Shown: positions 8,211 to 15,979 of the stretch, one piece after another
Layout: every line of letters starts with the position of its first letter
Position numbering within the stretch: position 1 is the stretch's first letter
Source of the DNA: a bacterium
GTDB lineage: Bacteria; Bdellovibrionota; Bacteriovoracia; Bacteriovoracales; Bacteriovoracaceae
Assembly (NCBI GenBank): GCA_030425045.1
Contig: JAUHVL010000025.1
Location: 1-48,383, forward strand
DNA: 48,383 nucleotides
Reading direction: 5' to 3'
The notes under the pieces: generated by a model
Told to the model about the DNA's origin: nothing
What the model saw: only the letters and a program-made list of their open reading frames with translations
Databases searched by the model: none
Position numbers and translations under genes: made by a program

Positions 8211-9218
8211 ATGCTTAATAATAAAAGAATTCTATTAACTGGGGGAACCGGGTCGTTTGGAAAGGCGTTTGTGAAGACGATTCTTTCGCAATACCCCAAC
8301 GTCGAGAGACTCGTTATTTTTTCACGTGATGAGCTCAAGCAATATGAAATGGCCCAAGAGTTCTCACAGAAAGAATACCCAGCTTTAAGATATTTTATTG
8401 GAGACGTTAGGGATGCGGAGCGTCTTAGAAGGGCCTGCCAGGGAATCGATACGATTATTCATGCTGCTGCGCTAAAGCACGTATCCATTGCAGAATATAA
8501 TCCCATCGAGTTTATTAATACTAACGTTATTGGTGCAGAAAATGTCATCAGTGCAGCTTTGGATAATGATGTTAAAAATGTTGTGGCGTTATCAACCGAT
8601 AAAGCTGCTGCCCCCATCAACCTTTATGGGGCTACAAAACTTTGCTCTGATAAATTATTTGTTGCTGCTAATAATATTACGGGAAAACGTGATCTGAAGT
8701 TTAGTGTTGTCCGTTACGGAAATGTTCTTGGTTCAAGAGGTTCTGTCGTTCCTTTCTTTTTGAAAAAAAGATCGGAGGGAACACTCCCGATTACTCATAA
8801 AGATATGACGAGATTTAATATCACTCTTGAAGATGGTGTTGCCCTGGTTTTGAAAGCGCTAAAAACTATGGAAGGTGGTGAAGTTTTTGTTCCGAAGCTT
8901 CCTTCTTATAAAATTGGAGAAATGGCCAAAGCGATTTCTCCTGATGCAAAAATTGAGTATATTGGGATTAGACCAGGGGAGAAAATTCACGAAGAAATGA
9001 TTACGTCAAGTGACTCTCTTAATACTGTAGAATTTGATGACCATTATGTCATCTGCCCAAGTAGCTATTTTAATATTGAAGATTATGTAAAAAGAAATGG
9101 CGGTAAAAGAGTTGAAGAGGGGTTTGCCTATTCTTCTGGTAATAATACTGATTGGTTAACAGCGGAAGAAATTCGTACTCAAATTAGAGAACATGTTGAT
9201 CCAGAGTTTAAGGTTTAG
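8211..9218 (+). CDS. UDP-N-acetylglucosamine 4,6-dehydratase (inverting), PseB/FlaA1 short type
   Basis: A 335-residue SDR. TGGTGSFG at residues 10-17 binds NADP, STDKA is at 128-132, and NLYGATK gives Y139/K143. Short length and retention of Tyr in YxxxK distinguish this PseB/WbjB-type dehydratase-epimerase from the long membrane-bound PglF/WbpM type, which is also present in the window at 24556. It would make a UDP-4-keto-6-deoxy-hexosamine (L-arabino configuration in PseB). The PseC aminotransferase that normally follows is absent, so a FnlA/WbjB-like route to FucNAc/PneNAc is an alternative. The start at 8211 has GGAG about nine bases upstream; the frame is open from 8166. Confidence 0.87.
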   Translation: MLNNKRILLTGGTGSFGKAFVKTILSQYPNVERLVIFSRDELKQYEMAQEFSQKEYPALRYFIGDVRDAERLRRACQGIDTIIHAAALKHVSIAEYNPIEFINTNVIGAENVISAALDNDVKNVVALSTDKAAAPINLYGATKLCSDKLFVAANNITGKRDLKFSVVRYGNVLGSRGSVVPFFLKKRSEGTLPITHKDMTRFNITLEDGVALVLKALKTMEGGEVFVPKLPSYKIGEMAKAISPDAKIEYIGIRPGEKIHEEMITSSDSLNTVEFDDHYVICPSSYFNIEDYVKRNGGKRVEEGFAYSSGNNTDWLTAEEIRTQIREHVDPEFKV

Positions 9219-9220
9219 TC

Positions 9221-10183
9221 ATGTCAAAAACAGCTGTCGTTACAGGGATAACCGGTCAAGACGGTGCTTACCTTGCAAAGTTTCTGCTAGAAAAAGATTA
9301 TAACGTCGTTGGTTTAACCAGAGGTTATAATCGTTCAAACTTATCGAAGTTAGAAAAGTTAGGAATAGTCGATAGAATCAAAATGATCGAGTGTGATCTT
9401 ACTGACTTTTCAAGAGTTCTCTCAGTCTTAAGTTCAGAATCTCCCGATGAAATCTATAATTTAGCAGCCCAAAGCTCAGTCGGACTTTCATTTGAGCAGC
9501 CTATTGGAACAATTGGTTTTAATACTAATTCCGTTCTCAATATTTTAGAGGGAATTCGAATTACGGGAAAAAATAAAATACGATTTTATCAAGCTTCAAG
9601 TTCCGATATTTTTGGAAATATAGAAACTCTTCCTATTACAGAAGAGACTGTTATTAAACCAGTAAGCCCTTATGCCGTTTCAAAAGCGGCTGCTCATTGG
9701 ATTACGGTAAATTATCGAGAGGCTTATAAAATCTTCTCTTGTTGTGGGATTTTGTTTAATCATGAGTCTGAGCTCAGAGATAGTAATTTCTATATTAAAA
9801 AAGTTATCTCTCATGCCGTGGATATTAAACTTGGAAAAAGAGAAAAACTTCATGTTGGTAATATCGATGTAAAAAGAGATTTTGGTTACGGTCCTGAGTA
9901 TATTAAAGCTATGTGGATGATGCTACAAAATGAGACTCCTCGTGATTATATTATCTGCTCAGGGAAGTCGTACTCTCTCAGGGATATTCTTTATCATATT
10001 TTAGATAAACTCGAGTTGGATAAAAGTATTGTTGTTGAAGATCCTGCACTCTACCGTCCTACGGATATAAAAAATATTTACGGTGACTGTACCAAGGCAA
10101 AAGAAGAGCTGAGTTGGCATTACGATCGTGACTTTATGGATGTCCTCGATCAGCTCGTCGAATATGAGCTCAATGAAAGATAA
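9221..10183 (+). CDS. GDP-mannose 4,6-dehydratase-like SDR
   Basis: A 320-residue extended SDR. GITGQDGAYL at residues 9-18 and the segment WITVNYREAY followed by GILFNHES are diagnostic of GDP-mannose 4,6-dehydratases. Y151/K155 form YxxxK. The usual Thr-Ser-Glu catalytic stretch is SSSD here (residues 126-129), so Thr becomes Ser and the catalytic Glu becomes Asp, and the protein is somewhat shorter than typical Gmd. It should make GDP-4-keto-6-deoxymannose or a close relative. No GDP-fucose synthase, Rmd or ManC lies in the window, although a GT11 fucosyltransferase-like gene is three genes away. It follows the PseB-like gene after two bases. Confidence 0.82.
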   Translation: MSKTAVVTGITGQDGAYLAKFLLEKDYNVVGLTRGYNRSNLSKLEKLGIVDRIKMIECDLTDFSRVLSVLSSESPDEIYNLAAQSSVGLSFEQPIGTIGFNTNSVLNILEGIRITGKNKIRFYQASSSDIFGNIETLPITEETVIKPVSPYAVSKAAAHWITVNYREAYKIFSCCGILFNHESELRDSNFYIKKVISHAVDIKLGKREKLHVGNIDVKRDFGYGPEYIKAMWMMLQNETPRDYIICSGKSYSLRDILYHILDKLELDKSIVVEDPALYRPTDIKNIYGDCTKAKEELSWHYDRDFMDVLDQLVEYELNER

Positions 10184-11333
10184 GCTTAAAATTTTAAACT
10201 GTGTACAATTTTTTGAACCCTCTAAAGGAGGTATGCAAGAAGTTGTGAAACGTTTGTCTGAAGGTTTTATCGAAAAAGGTCATGACGTCACAGTGGCCAC
10301 GTCATTTCATCCCGAAAGAAAAAAAAGCTCCCTTCATATTGAATCTTTTCATATAAGTGGCAGTCTTGTTGGCGGGATTATTGCTGAAAAGAGTGAAGTT
10401 CAACGTTATAAGAACTTTGTATTAAACGGCGATTTTGATGTGGTTGTTCTCTATGCTGCCCAACAATGGTCATGCGATTTGATTTTGCCACTTCTTCCGC
10501 TTATTAAAGCTAAGAAAGTCTTTGTTCCTACTGGCTTTTCTGGTTTGGGGAATTTTCATTATGATGAATATTTTAAGTTGATGCCAAGCTGGTTGAAGTC
10601 TTTTGATTTAAATATTTTTCACTCAGAAGTTTATCGAGATCATAAATTTGCTAAGGATCATGGAGTGAAAGGAATTGTTATTCCTAATGGTGCCTCTGAA
10701 GTTGAGTTTGAAAAGTTAGATAAAAAGAAACCCTCTGATTTCTTAAAGCTTGTTCATATTGGAAATCATACTGGACAAAAAGGCCATGATGAGTTGATGG
10801 CCATTTATCGAAAAGCTAAAATTAAAAAGCCCAGTGAGCTTGTGATTCTCGGACAGCATAAAATTAAAAGTAGATGTTTTCTAACATGTTTCATTCAATC
10901 ATTTTTATCAAACGTTCTTTTTAAATTAAAAGGAACTTCAAAGAAAATACGTTTAGTATCGGGAAAACGTGAAGAGGTCCTCAGAGAATTGGCCAGCTCT
11001 TCATTATTTGTTTTTCCTTCGAATATAGAATGTTCTCCCATTGTCTTGTATGAAGCAATCGCAGCTAAAACTCCATTTCTAGCTAGTAATGTCGGTAATA
11101 GTGTTGAGATCGCAAGTTGGACTGAGGGGGGAGCGATCTTTCCAACTGAGATTAAATTTGGTCGAAGTGAAATTAAAAGAGATGAAAGTGTTAGTCTACT
11201 CGAGTCTTGGTGTAACGATGATAACTTAAGAGCGGCTCAGGCAGAAAAAGCATACCTCAATTGGAAGGAGCGGTTTACTTGGGAAAAAATTATCGATACA
11301 TACCTTTCTTCTTTTAAATCAATTATCGATTAA
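10173..11333 (+). CDS. Glycosyltransferase family 4
   Basis: About 386 residues with GT-B architecture. The N-terminal stretch FFEPSKGGMQEVV holds the glycine-rich acceptor motif, HIGNHTGQKGHDEL begins the donor domain, and ECSPIVLYEAIA is a variant of the EX7E motif. A roughly 25-residue basic and hydrophobic insertion (about residues 230-260) in the donor domain is unusual and could contact the membrane. The start at 10173 overlaps the gmd-like stop codon by 11 bp (the ORF itself is open from 10128). Its position after gmd suggests a GDP-sugar donor, but this is inference. Confidence 0.85.
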   Translation: MKDKLKILNCVQFFEPSKGGMQEVVKRLSEGFIEKGHDVTVATSFHPERKKSSLHIESFHISGSLVGGIIAEKSEVQRYKNFVLNGDFDVVVLYAAQQWSCDLILPLLPLIKAKKVFVPTGFSGLGNFHYDEYFKLMPSWLKSFDLNIFHSEVYRDHKFAKDHGVKGIVIPNGASEVEFEKLDKKKPSDFLKLVHIGNHTGQKGHDELMAIYRKAKIKKPSELVILGQHKIKSRCFLTCFIQSFLSNVLFKLKGTSKKIRLVSGKREEVLRELASSSLFVFPSNIECSPIVLYEAIAAKTPFLASNVGNSVEIASWTEGGAIFPTEIKFGRSEIKRDESVSLLESWCNDDNLRAAQAEKAYLNWKERFTWEKIIDTYLSSFKSIID

Positions 11334-11375
11334 CTAATTTCTAATAAAATATTGTTAAACCTTATTGAAGTAAAT

Positions 11376-11409
11376 TTGGTTATTTTTCCTATAAATACTA
11401 TGCTATGTT
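11376..11409 (+). promoter_or_regulatory. Candidate promoter giving a leaderless or near-leaderless transcript for the GT11 gene
   Basis: TTGGTT (11376-11381) is 17 bp from TATGCT (11399-11404), which would leave about a 5-base leader. An overlapping TATGTT (11404-11409) ends exactly six bases before the ATG at 11416. There is no Shine-Dalgarno sequence before that ATG. Confidence 0.45.
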
Positions 11410-11415
11410 ACTTGT

Positions 11416-12288
11416 ATGATTGGTATTAAACTAGCTGGTGGCCTTGGAAATCAGATGTTTCAGTACGCTCTCGGGCGTGCACTAAGTGAAAAGACAGGGC
11501 TTCCGCTTTATCTTGATATTGCATGGTATTATCATATACCCAGTACTGATACGCAAAGAACCTTTGATCTCAATTGTTTTGATATCAAAGGTAATATCTT
11601 TAGAAGTGACGATGTATCTCCCTTTTCATTCCACCGTATAAAGTTTTTGGAAAAAGTTATGAGAAAACTTTCTCAAAAAAAACTACTTCCACTAAAAGAA
11701 CTTTTTGTAGAGGAAAAACCGGGGTTTGATGAAAGAGTATTAGCATTTAACCAAAAAAAATATTTAGATGGTTATTGGCAATCGCCAAAATATTTTCAAG
11801 AGATAAGAGAGATTCTTTTAAAAGAGTTTTCCCTGACTGATTTAAATGAATTCGATCATAAGATGATCTCTAAGATGAATGATTCTCATTCTGTTAGCAT
11901 TCATATTAGAAGAGGGGATTACGTTTCAAATGAATACGCTAAATCAGTTCATTTAGTTTGTGATAGAAACTACTACGATTTGGCACTAGAAAAAATTAAA
12001 AGCATCGATCGAGACGTAAAACTATTTTTCTTTAGCGATGATCCAGCATGGGTCAAAGAAGAATTTGGTAATCTCGACATAGAAGTTATAGAAGGAAATG
12101 ATGATCGGCCTTGGGTAGATATGCATCTCATGAGTCAATGTAAGCATCACATAATTGCTAATAGCTCTTTTAGTTGGTGGGGCGCTTGGCTTAGTGAAAG
12201 AGAGGGGCAAACGATTGCGCCAAAAATATGGTTTACCAATGGTGATGAAATGAATGACCTTATTCCCAATTATTGGATTAGGTTATGA
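11416..12288 (+). CDS. Glycosyltransferase family 11, alpha-1,2-fucosyltransferase-like
   Basis: A 290-residue GT11 enzyme. GGLGNQMFQYA at residues 8-18 and HIRRGDY at 163-169 are the diagnostic motifs, the latter binding the GDP moiety. FFFSDDPAWV and SSFSWWGAWL near the C-terminus are also characteristic. It would transfer L-fucose from GDP-L-fucose, normally to a galactose residue. The nearby GDP-mannose dehydratase-like gene could supply the precursor, but the GDP-fucose synthase is not here. The start has no ribosome-binding site and lies six bases after a -10-like hexamer. It overlaps the next gene by 4 bp. Confidence 0.92.
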   Translation: MIGIKLAGGLGNQMFQYALGRALSEKTGLPLYLDIAWYYHIPSTDTQRTFDLNCFDIKGNIFRSDDVSPFSFHRIKFLEKVMRKLSQKKLLPLKELFVEEKPGFDERVLAFNQKKYLDGYWQSPKYFQEIREILLKEFSLTDLNEFDHKMISKMNDSHSVSIHIRRGDYVSNEYAKSVHLVCDRNYYDLALEKIKSIDRDVKLFFFSDDPAWVKEEFGNLDIEVIEGNDDRPWVDMHLMSQCKHHIIANSSFSWWGAWLSEREGQTIAPKIWFTNGDEMNDLIPNYWIRL

Positions 12289-13214
12289 AATCAAAAATTT
12301 CTGTTATTCTTCCTGTATACAATGCCGAAAAATATTTAAAAGAAGCAATTGAAAGTCTTCTTGATCAAACTTATCCTCATTTTGAAATTATTGCTTTTGA
12401 TGATGGAAGCACTGATTGTTCTGCTGAAATAATTAAGTCATTTAAAGATCACAGAGTGAAGTATTATAAAAATGAGGCTAATAGTGGTCTTATAACAACA
12501 TTAAACAATGCTCTTGCTGTAGCGTCGGGTGAGTATATTGCTCGTATGGATGCTGATGATATTTGTCTTCCTGATCGTTTTAAAAAACAAGTTCAGTATA
12601 TGAAGATGAATGATGTTGATGTACTGGGAACAGAAATTTGTTTTATCAACGACGAAGGTAAAAGAATTGGCCTAGGAGTTGGTAAATACCCTGGGATGAA
12701 AATAAGTCCTTATACTTTTTTACAACGTTGCCCTCTTTATCATCCAACGGTGATGTTTAAGAGAAAGGTTGTTGATCGCGCTGACTTCTATGATAAAAAT
12801 TATCCTCATGCAGAAGATTATGAGTTATGGCTAAGGCTTTCTAAAAACTGTAAATTAGACTTACTGGATGAGCCGTTACTTTTTTATCGAGTCCACGGAG
12901 AAAGTATTACATCGAATAATTCAAAACAGGCCATACAAAGTGTTAGTGATGCACTTGAAAGACATCTTGGTCACTATCATAAGGGAATTTTACCAAAAGT
13001 GAGGTTTTCTGAGTTGAGAGAAGAGCACGATAAAAAGGCCGTTTTAAATTTTTGGTTAAATATTAGAGACAAAATAGATAATGTTTTTCTTGCGCAAAAT
13101 ATTATCAGACTTTACTTTCCCAAAGTGTTACCGCAATTATTTGGTCTTTCAATTAAAGATTATATGATCGCGTACTATTTTTTTACTCGAAGTGTTGTTC
13201 GAAAAAAATTATAA
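12285..13214 (+). CDS. Glycosyltransferase family 2
   Basis: A 309-residue GT-A enzyme. ISVILPVYNAEKYL at the N-terminus, FDDGSTD as the first Asp motif, ARMDADDICLP carrying the DxD metal site and HAEDYELWLR as the catalytic ED motif are all present. The C-terminal 90 residues are basic and amphipathic, consistent with loose membrane association. Its ATG overlaps the GT11 stop codon (ATGA-type junction), so the two are translationally coupled. It ends the plus-strand operon that begins at 8211, and its stop codon is immediately followed by repeat copy B. Confidence 0.9.
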   Translation: MKSKISVILPVYNAEKYLKEAIESLLDQTYPHFEIIAFDDGSTDCSAEIIKSFKDHRVKYYKNEANSGLITTLNNALAVASGEYIARMDADDICLPDRFKKQVQYMKMNDVDVLGTEICFINDEGKRIGLGVGKYPGMKISPYTFLQRCPLYHPTVMFKRKVVDRADFYDKNYPHAEDYELWLRLSKNCKLDLLDEPLLFYRVHGESITSNNSKQAIQSVSDALERHLGHYHKGILPKVRFSELREEHDKKAVLNFWLNIRDKIDNVFLAQNIIRLYFPKVLPQLFGLSIKDYMIAYYFFTRSVVRKKL

Positions 13215-13526
13215 ACTGATGTTTCTAAAAGAGAATGTTTCATTTTTGAAATTTAAGCTACTTTTGATAATCCCATAAAAACGTCCTTGTTTTTGGACAT
13301 TTAAAATGCTCCCGTCGTGGTCGCACCCACTTCGTGGGCAAGTTTTAAACATCCCTTTTTTTAAAATAGGAGGTGGCCAATACTTGCCCGAAGGGTCGGG
13401 GCAGGATGGCCCGATCTTGGTTATCGTAAAACATGGAAGTTTTAATTTATTTTCTGAAAGTATCAGGAACTTTATAGATGTTACGATTTTACGTTTAAAG
13501 TTTATCTCAAATCAGACGCATCATCT
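13213..13526 (+). repeat. Long palindromic intergenic repeat, copy B (complete, about 310 bp)
   Basis: This copy fills the 326-bp space between two convergent genes. It starts at the stop codon of the GT2 gene and runs close to the stop codon of the C-methyltransferase. Alignment with copies A and C shows similarity along the whole length and near identity in the core (13278-13443). Structure: inverted-repeat arm 13278-13293 against 13428-13443; hairpin CCCAC/GTGGG at 13326-13338; long stem 13372-13382 with 13415-13425; and hairpin TGCCCGA/TCGGGGCA at 13385-13403. The outermost arms resemble each other around AACTGAT. No transposase or conserved reading frame is present. It could be a non-autonomous mobile element, a structured RNA or a recombination site; the sequence alone does not decide. 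Confidence 0.9.
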
Positions 13527-13540
13527 CAATAAAATTTAAT

Positions 13541-14758
13541 TTAGAAAATTTGAACTTCCGGTACATAGGTAATCCATTTACGATTAGCACTAAAGTCACC
13601 TTCTTTTTCCATAATTTCTTTTCTATGGTTCCATGCAAATAAAAGAGCATAGTCAGGAAAGTCTTCTTTGAAAGACTCATAAGGTTTAATCGGAATATGT
13701 TTTCCAGGAGAGACTTTACCTTGTTTGAGTGGGGTAGTGTCACTGATAAATTCGATAAGCTCACGATCAATATTACAATAGTTCAAAACGGTTGTACTTT
13801 TCGAAGTAGCGCCATAGCCCACAACACGTTTTCCTTCATTTTTTAATTTTTTAAGGAGCCCTACAAGATCTTCTCTCGATTTCTCAACATTAGCTCTAAA
13901 GCGTTCAAAGGTTTCAGGTTTATCGAGTCCAAGTTCTTTTTCTTTTGTTATGAGTTTGGCAACGTTTTCTGCAGGTTGGTAAGCACCTTTTCTCGCAATA
14001 TAATATCTCATCGATCCACCATGAGTGGGTTGAGCTTCGACATCAATAAGTTCTAAATTAAATTTTTCAGAAAGGTAAGAAACAGAAATCGCTGAAAAGA
14101 AAAAAACATGCTCATCATAAATTTGATCATATGAAGTCTTTTCGACAATATCACCGAGATAGGGGTCTTCATAAACAAAAACACCTTTTTCGGAGAGTAG
14201 CTTTTCGACACCAGAAAAAATAGAGTCGATATAAGGGATATGGCAAATAACATTGGCCGATAAAATAGCATCTGCTGGCCCAAACTTGTCTCTCGTTTCT
14301 GCTGCGAGATCGTAGTCAAAAAAGCGAGATGTCACTCTAATACCTTTTTCTTCAGCAACTTTTGCAACATTTTCTGATGGTTCGACACCAAGGTGCTTAA
14401 TATTTTTTTCAGCAAAGTTTTTAAGCATGATCCCATCGTTGCAGCCAATTTCAACAACAAAAGGATTAGGATTTTGAGTGAGAAAACGTGTTGTTACAGT
14501 TTCTGCAAAGTTTTTAAAATGCACCTGCATATGTTTTGAAAGAGATGAGAAAAATGGATATTCTCCATGGAACATTTTTTCTCTATCCGGCTGATCAATC
14601 AGTTGAACCATATTGCAGTTTTCACAATGGCCTACTTTCATTTCAAAAAAATATTCATCATTACTTTTTTCTTCTGGAATAAATCCATTTGCAATTGGTT
14701 GCGGCCCAAAGTTAATAAAGGGCTCGTAATTTGAATTACAGACACGACATTGACTCAT
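13541..14758 (-). CDS. SAM-dependent sugar C-methyltransferase (TylC3/NovU/KijD1-like, three-domain)
   Basis: A 405-residue protein with the full architecture of the sugar C-methyltransferase family. The N-terminal zinc-binding domain has CRVC at residues 4-7 and CENC near 46-49. The central SAM-binding domain carries VEIGCNDG, and the C-terminal domain carries VVGYGATSKSTT. Such enzymes add a methyl group to C3 (or C5) of dTDP-4-keto-deoxysugars, some with a 3-amino group. The Fuc3N/Qui3N-type intermediates made by the rml/fdt module are therefore plausible substrates. It appears to be a single-gene unit with a strong ribosome-binding site (AGGAGAAAAAG) abutting the start. It converges on the upstream operon across repeat copy B. 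Confidence 0.88.
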   Translation of the reverse strand: MSQCRVCNSNYEPFINFGPQPIANGFIPEEKSNDEYFFEMKVGHCENCNMVQLIDQPDREKMFHGEYPFFSSLSKHMQVHFKNFAETVTTRFLTQNPNPFVVEIGCNDGIMLKNFAEKNIKHLGVEPSENVAKVAEEKGIRVTSRFFDYDLAAETRDKFGPADAILSANVICHIPYIDSIFSGVEKLLSEKGVFVYEDPYLGDIVEKTSYDQIYDEHVFFFSAISVSYLSEKFNLELIDVEAQPTHGGSMRYYIARKGAYQPAENVAKLITKEKELGLDKPETFERFRANVEKSREDLVGLLKKLKNEGKRVVGYGATSKSTTVLNYCNIDRELIEFISDTTPLKQGKVSPGKHIPIKPYESFKEDFPDYALLFAWNHRKEIMEKEGDFSANRKWITYVPEVQIF

Positions 14759-14860
14759 CTTTTTCTCCTAGAGCGCATAATACAGCGTGTGAGAGTTAGC
14801 ATGCAAGTGTTTTTGCACAGCGCATAGTGATGAATCTGAGCAAAATAACGTCGTTTGAGT

Positions 14861-14866
14861 TATGAT
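14861..14866 (+). promoter_or_regulatory. -10 hexamer TATGAT, leaderless start of the polymerase-like gene
   Basis: TATGAT ends exactly six bases before the ATG at 14873, and no ribosome-binding site is present. A weak -35-like TGAGCA lies 18 bp upstream. Confidence 0.45.
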
Positions 14867-14872
14867 TTACCC

Positions 14873-15979
14873 ATGCTCGAATACTTATTAGCTTTTAGCA
14901 TTATAAAAGCACCAAGTGGGATAAAACTTTATCTGAATATCATCCCTATTTTATTGGGGTTTGTTTTCTTTTTAAAAACAAAGAGAGTGAATCCATTATT
15001 TTTACCGCTACTTCTACTTCTGGGGTTTGGCACAGTTCGTTCCCTGACATTGATGGATATTTCTGGTGTTTTGAGACTTGGGCAAGTTTTTTGTTTGATT
15101 GCTTTTGCCTCGATGGCTAAAAATTGGATTAGTATTGATGGCCTCCATCGCTTCGCTAGAGTAATGCTTTATCTCGGCTTTATTCTTTTACTTCATGAAT
15201 ACTTTTTCTTAGGTTCTATTATAGGTAAAACAATTTTTGGCTTTGAGATTTATCGTTATAACGGTCCTGTTGGAGAATCAAACTACTCAGCTCTTCTTTT
15301 TGCTTTTACTTCTTTAATCTTTATCTTAAAAAAAGATTGGCTTCATTTTGTGATCACTCTGGGTTGTATTTATCTGTGTGTTAGCCGAACGGCACTTCTT
15401 ATGATTCTCTTTTTTGCTGTGCTCTTATTATTAAAATTTTTAATTAAAGATAAGCTTAGAATTTTATTAAAAGGTTTTGCTCTCATTTTATGTTCGACAC
15501 CACTTGCAATTTGGATGGCCTTTAAGCTGGCGCCATTAGAATACTTACAAGTTTTAGAACGTTTTAGTTCAGGGCGGATTTTTCTTTTTATTCCTTATGT
15601 TGATATGGGGCTCGATCAGCTCTTTGGCGTTGGTTATTTCAATGGTTGGGATCGTTATGAAGAGTATATGCAACGATTTATGCATATTGATACGGGAAGA
15701 GATCGTCAGATCAATGAGCAGCATAATATTTTTATTCAGGTATTCTCCGAGTTTGGTTTAATTTTATATCCACTATGGTGCTGGCAGATTTTAAAAGTTT
15801 ATTGGCAAGAAAATCGAGATATTATCCCACTGATATTATTTTCGACGTTACTCGTTGCTTTTTCGTTTTTAAATGGAATGAATGAGTTTATTCTTTATCT
15901 CAGTTATGCTTGGATTATTTCTGTTAATGATCTTCCCAATAAAAGTTTATTAGGTATCTTTAATGTTAAAAGTAGCTAG
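14873..15979 (+). CDS. O-antigen polymerase/ligase-family membrane protein (Wzy-like)
   Basis: A polytopic inner-membrane protein of 368 residues with about ten hydrophobic segments. The SRTALL stretch mid-protein and the EQHNIFIQVFSEFG motif in the large late periplasmic loop are characteristic of the Wzy_C/WaaL superfamily. In a locus with a Wzx flippase and an initiating transferase, Wzy polymerase is the likelier role, but WaaL-type ligase cannot be excluded by sequence. The frame is open from a TTG at 14855. The ATG at 14873, six bases after TATGAT, is preferred because the upstream codons overlap the -10 element. It overlaps the following GT4 gene by 17 bp. Confidence 0.82.
   Translation: MLEYLLAFSIIKAPSGIKLYLNIIPILLGFVFFLKTKRVNPLFLPLLLLLGFGTVRSLTLMDISGVLRLGQVFCLIAFASMAKNWISIDGLHRFARVMLYLGFILLLHEYFFLGSIIGKTIFGFEIYRYNGPVGESNYSALLFAFTSLIFILKKDWLHFVITLGCIYLCVSRTALLMILFFAVLLLLKFLIKDKLRILLKGFALILCSTPLAIWMAFKLAPLEYLQVLERFSSGRIFLFIPYVDMGLDQLFGVGYFNGWDRYEEYMQRFMHIDTGRDRQINEQHNIFIQVFSEFGLILYPLWCWQILKVYWQENRDIIPLILFSTLLVAFSFLNGMNEFILYLSYAWIISVNDLPNKSLLGIFNVKSS

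Noticed and set aside
13326-13403. The GC-rich hairpins of the repeat as simple intrinsic terminators
   Set aside because: Neither hairpin is followed by a run of T on either strand; termination may still occur but not by the standard pattern.
13213-13526. The palindromic repeat as an integron attC site
   Set aside because: No integrase or attI is present, the genes between copies lie in both orientations and as large modules, and I could not find paired attC core sites.
13306-13539. A 77-codon open frame inside repeat copy B (continuing in copy C)
   Set aside because: Copy A has an extra base after the GGGG segment and a stop codon in the same frame, and the changes between copies fit base pairing better than protein conservation. 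It has no ribosome-binding site.
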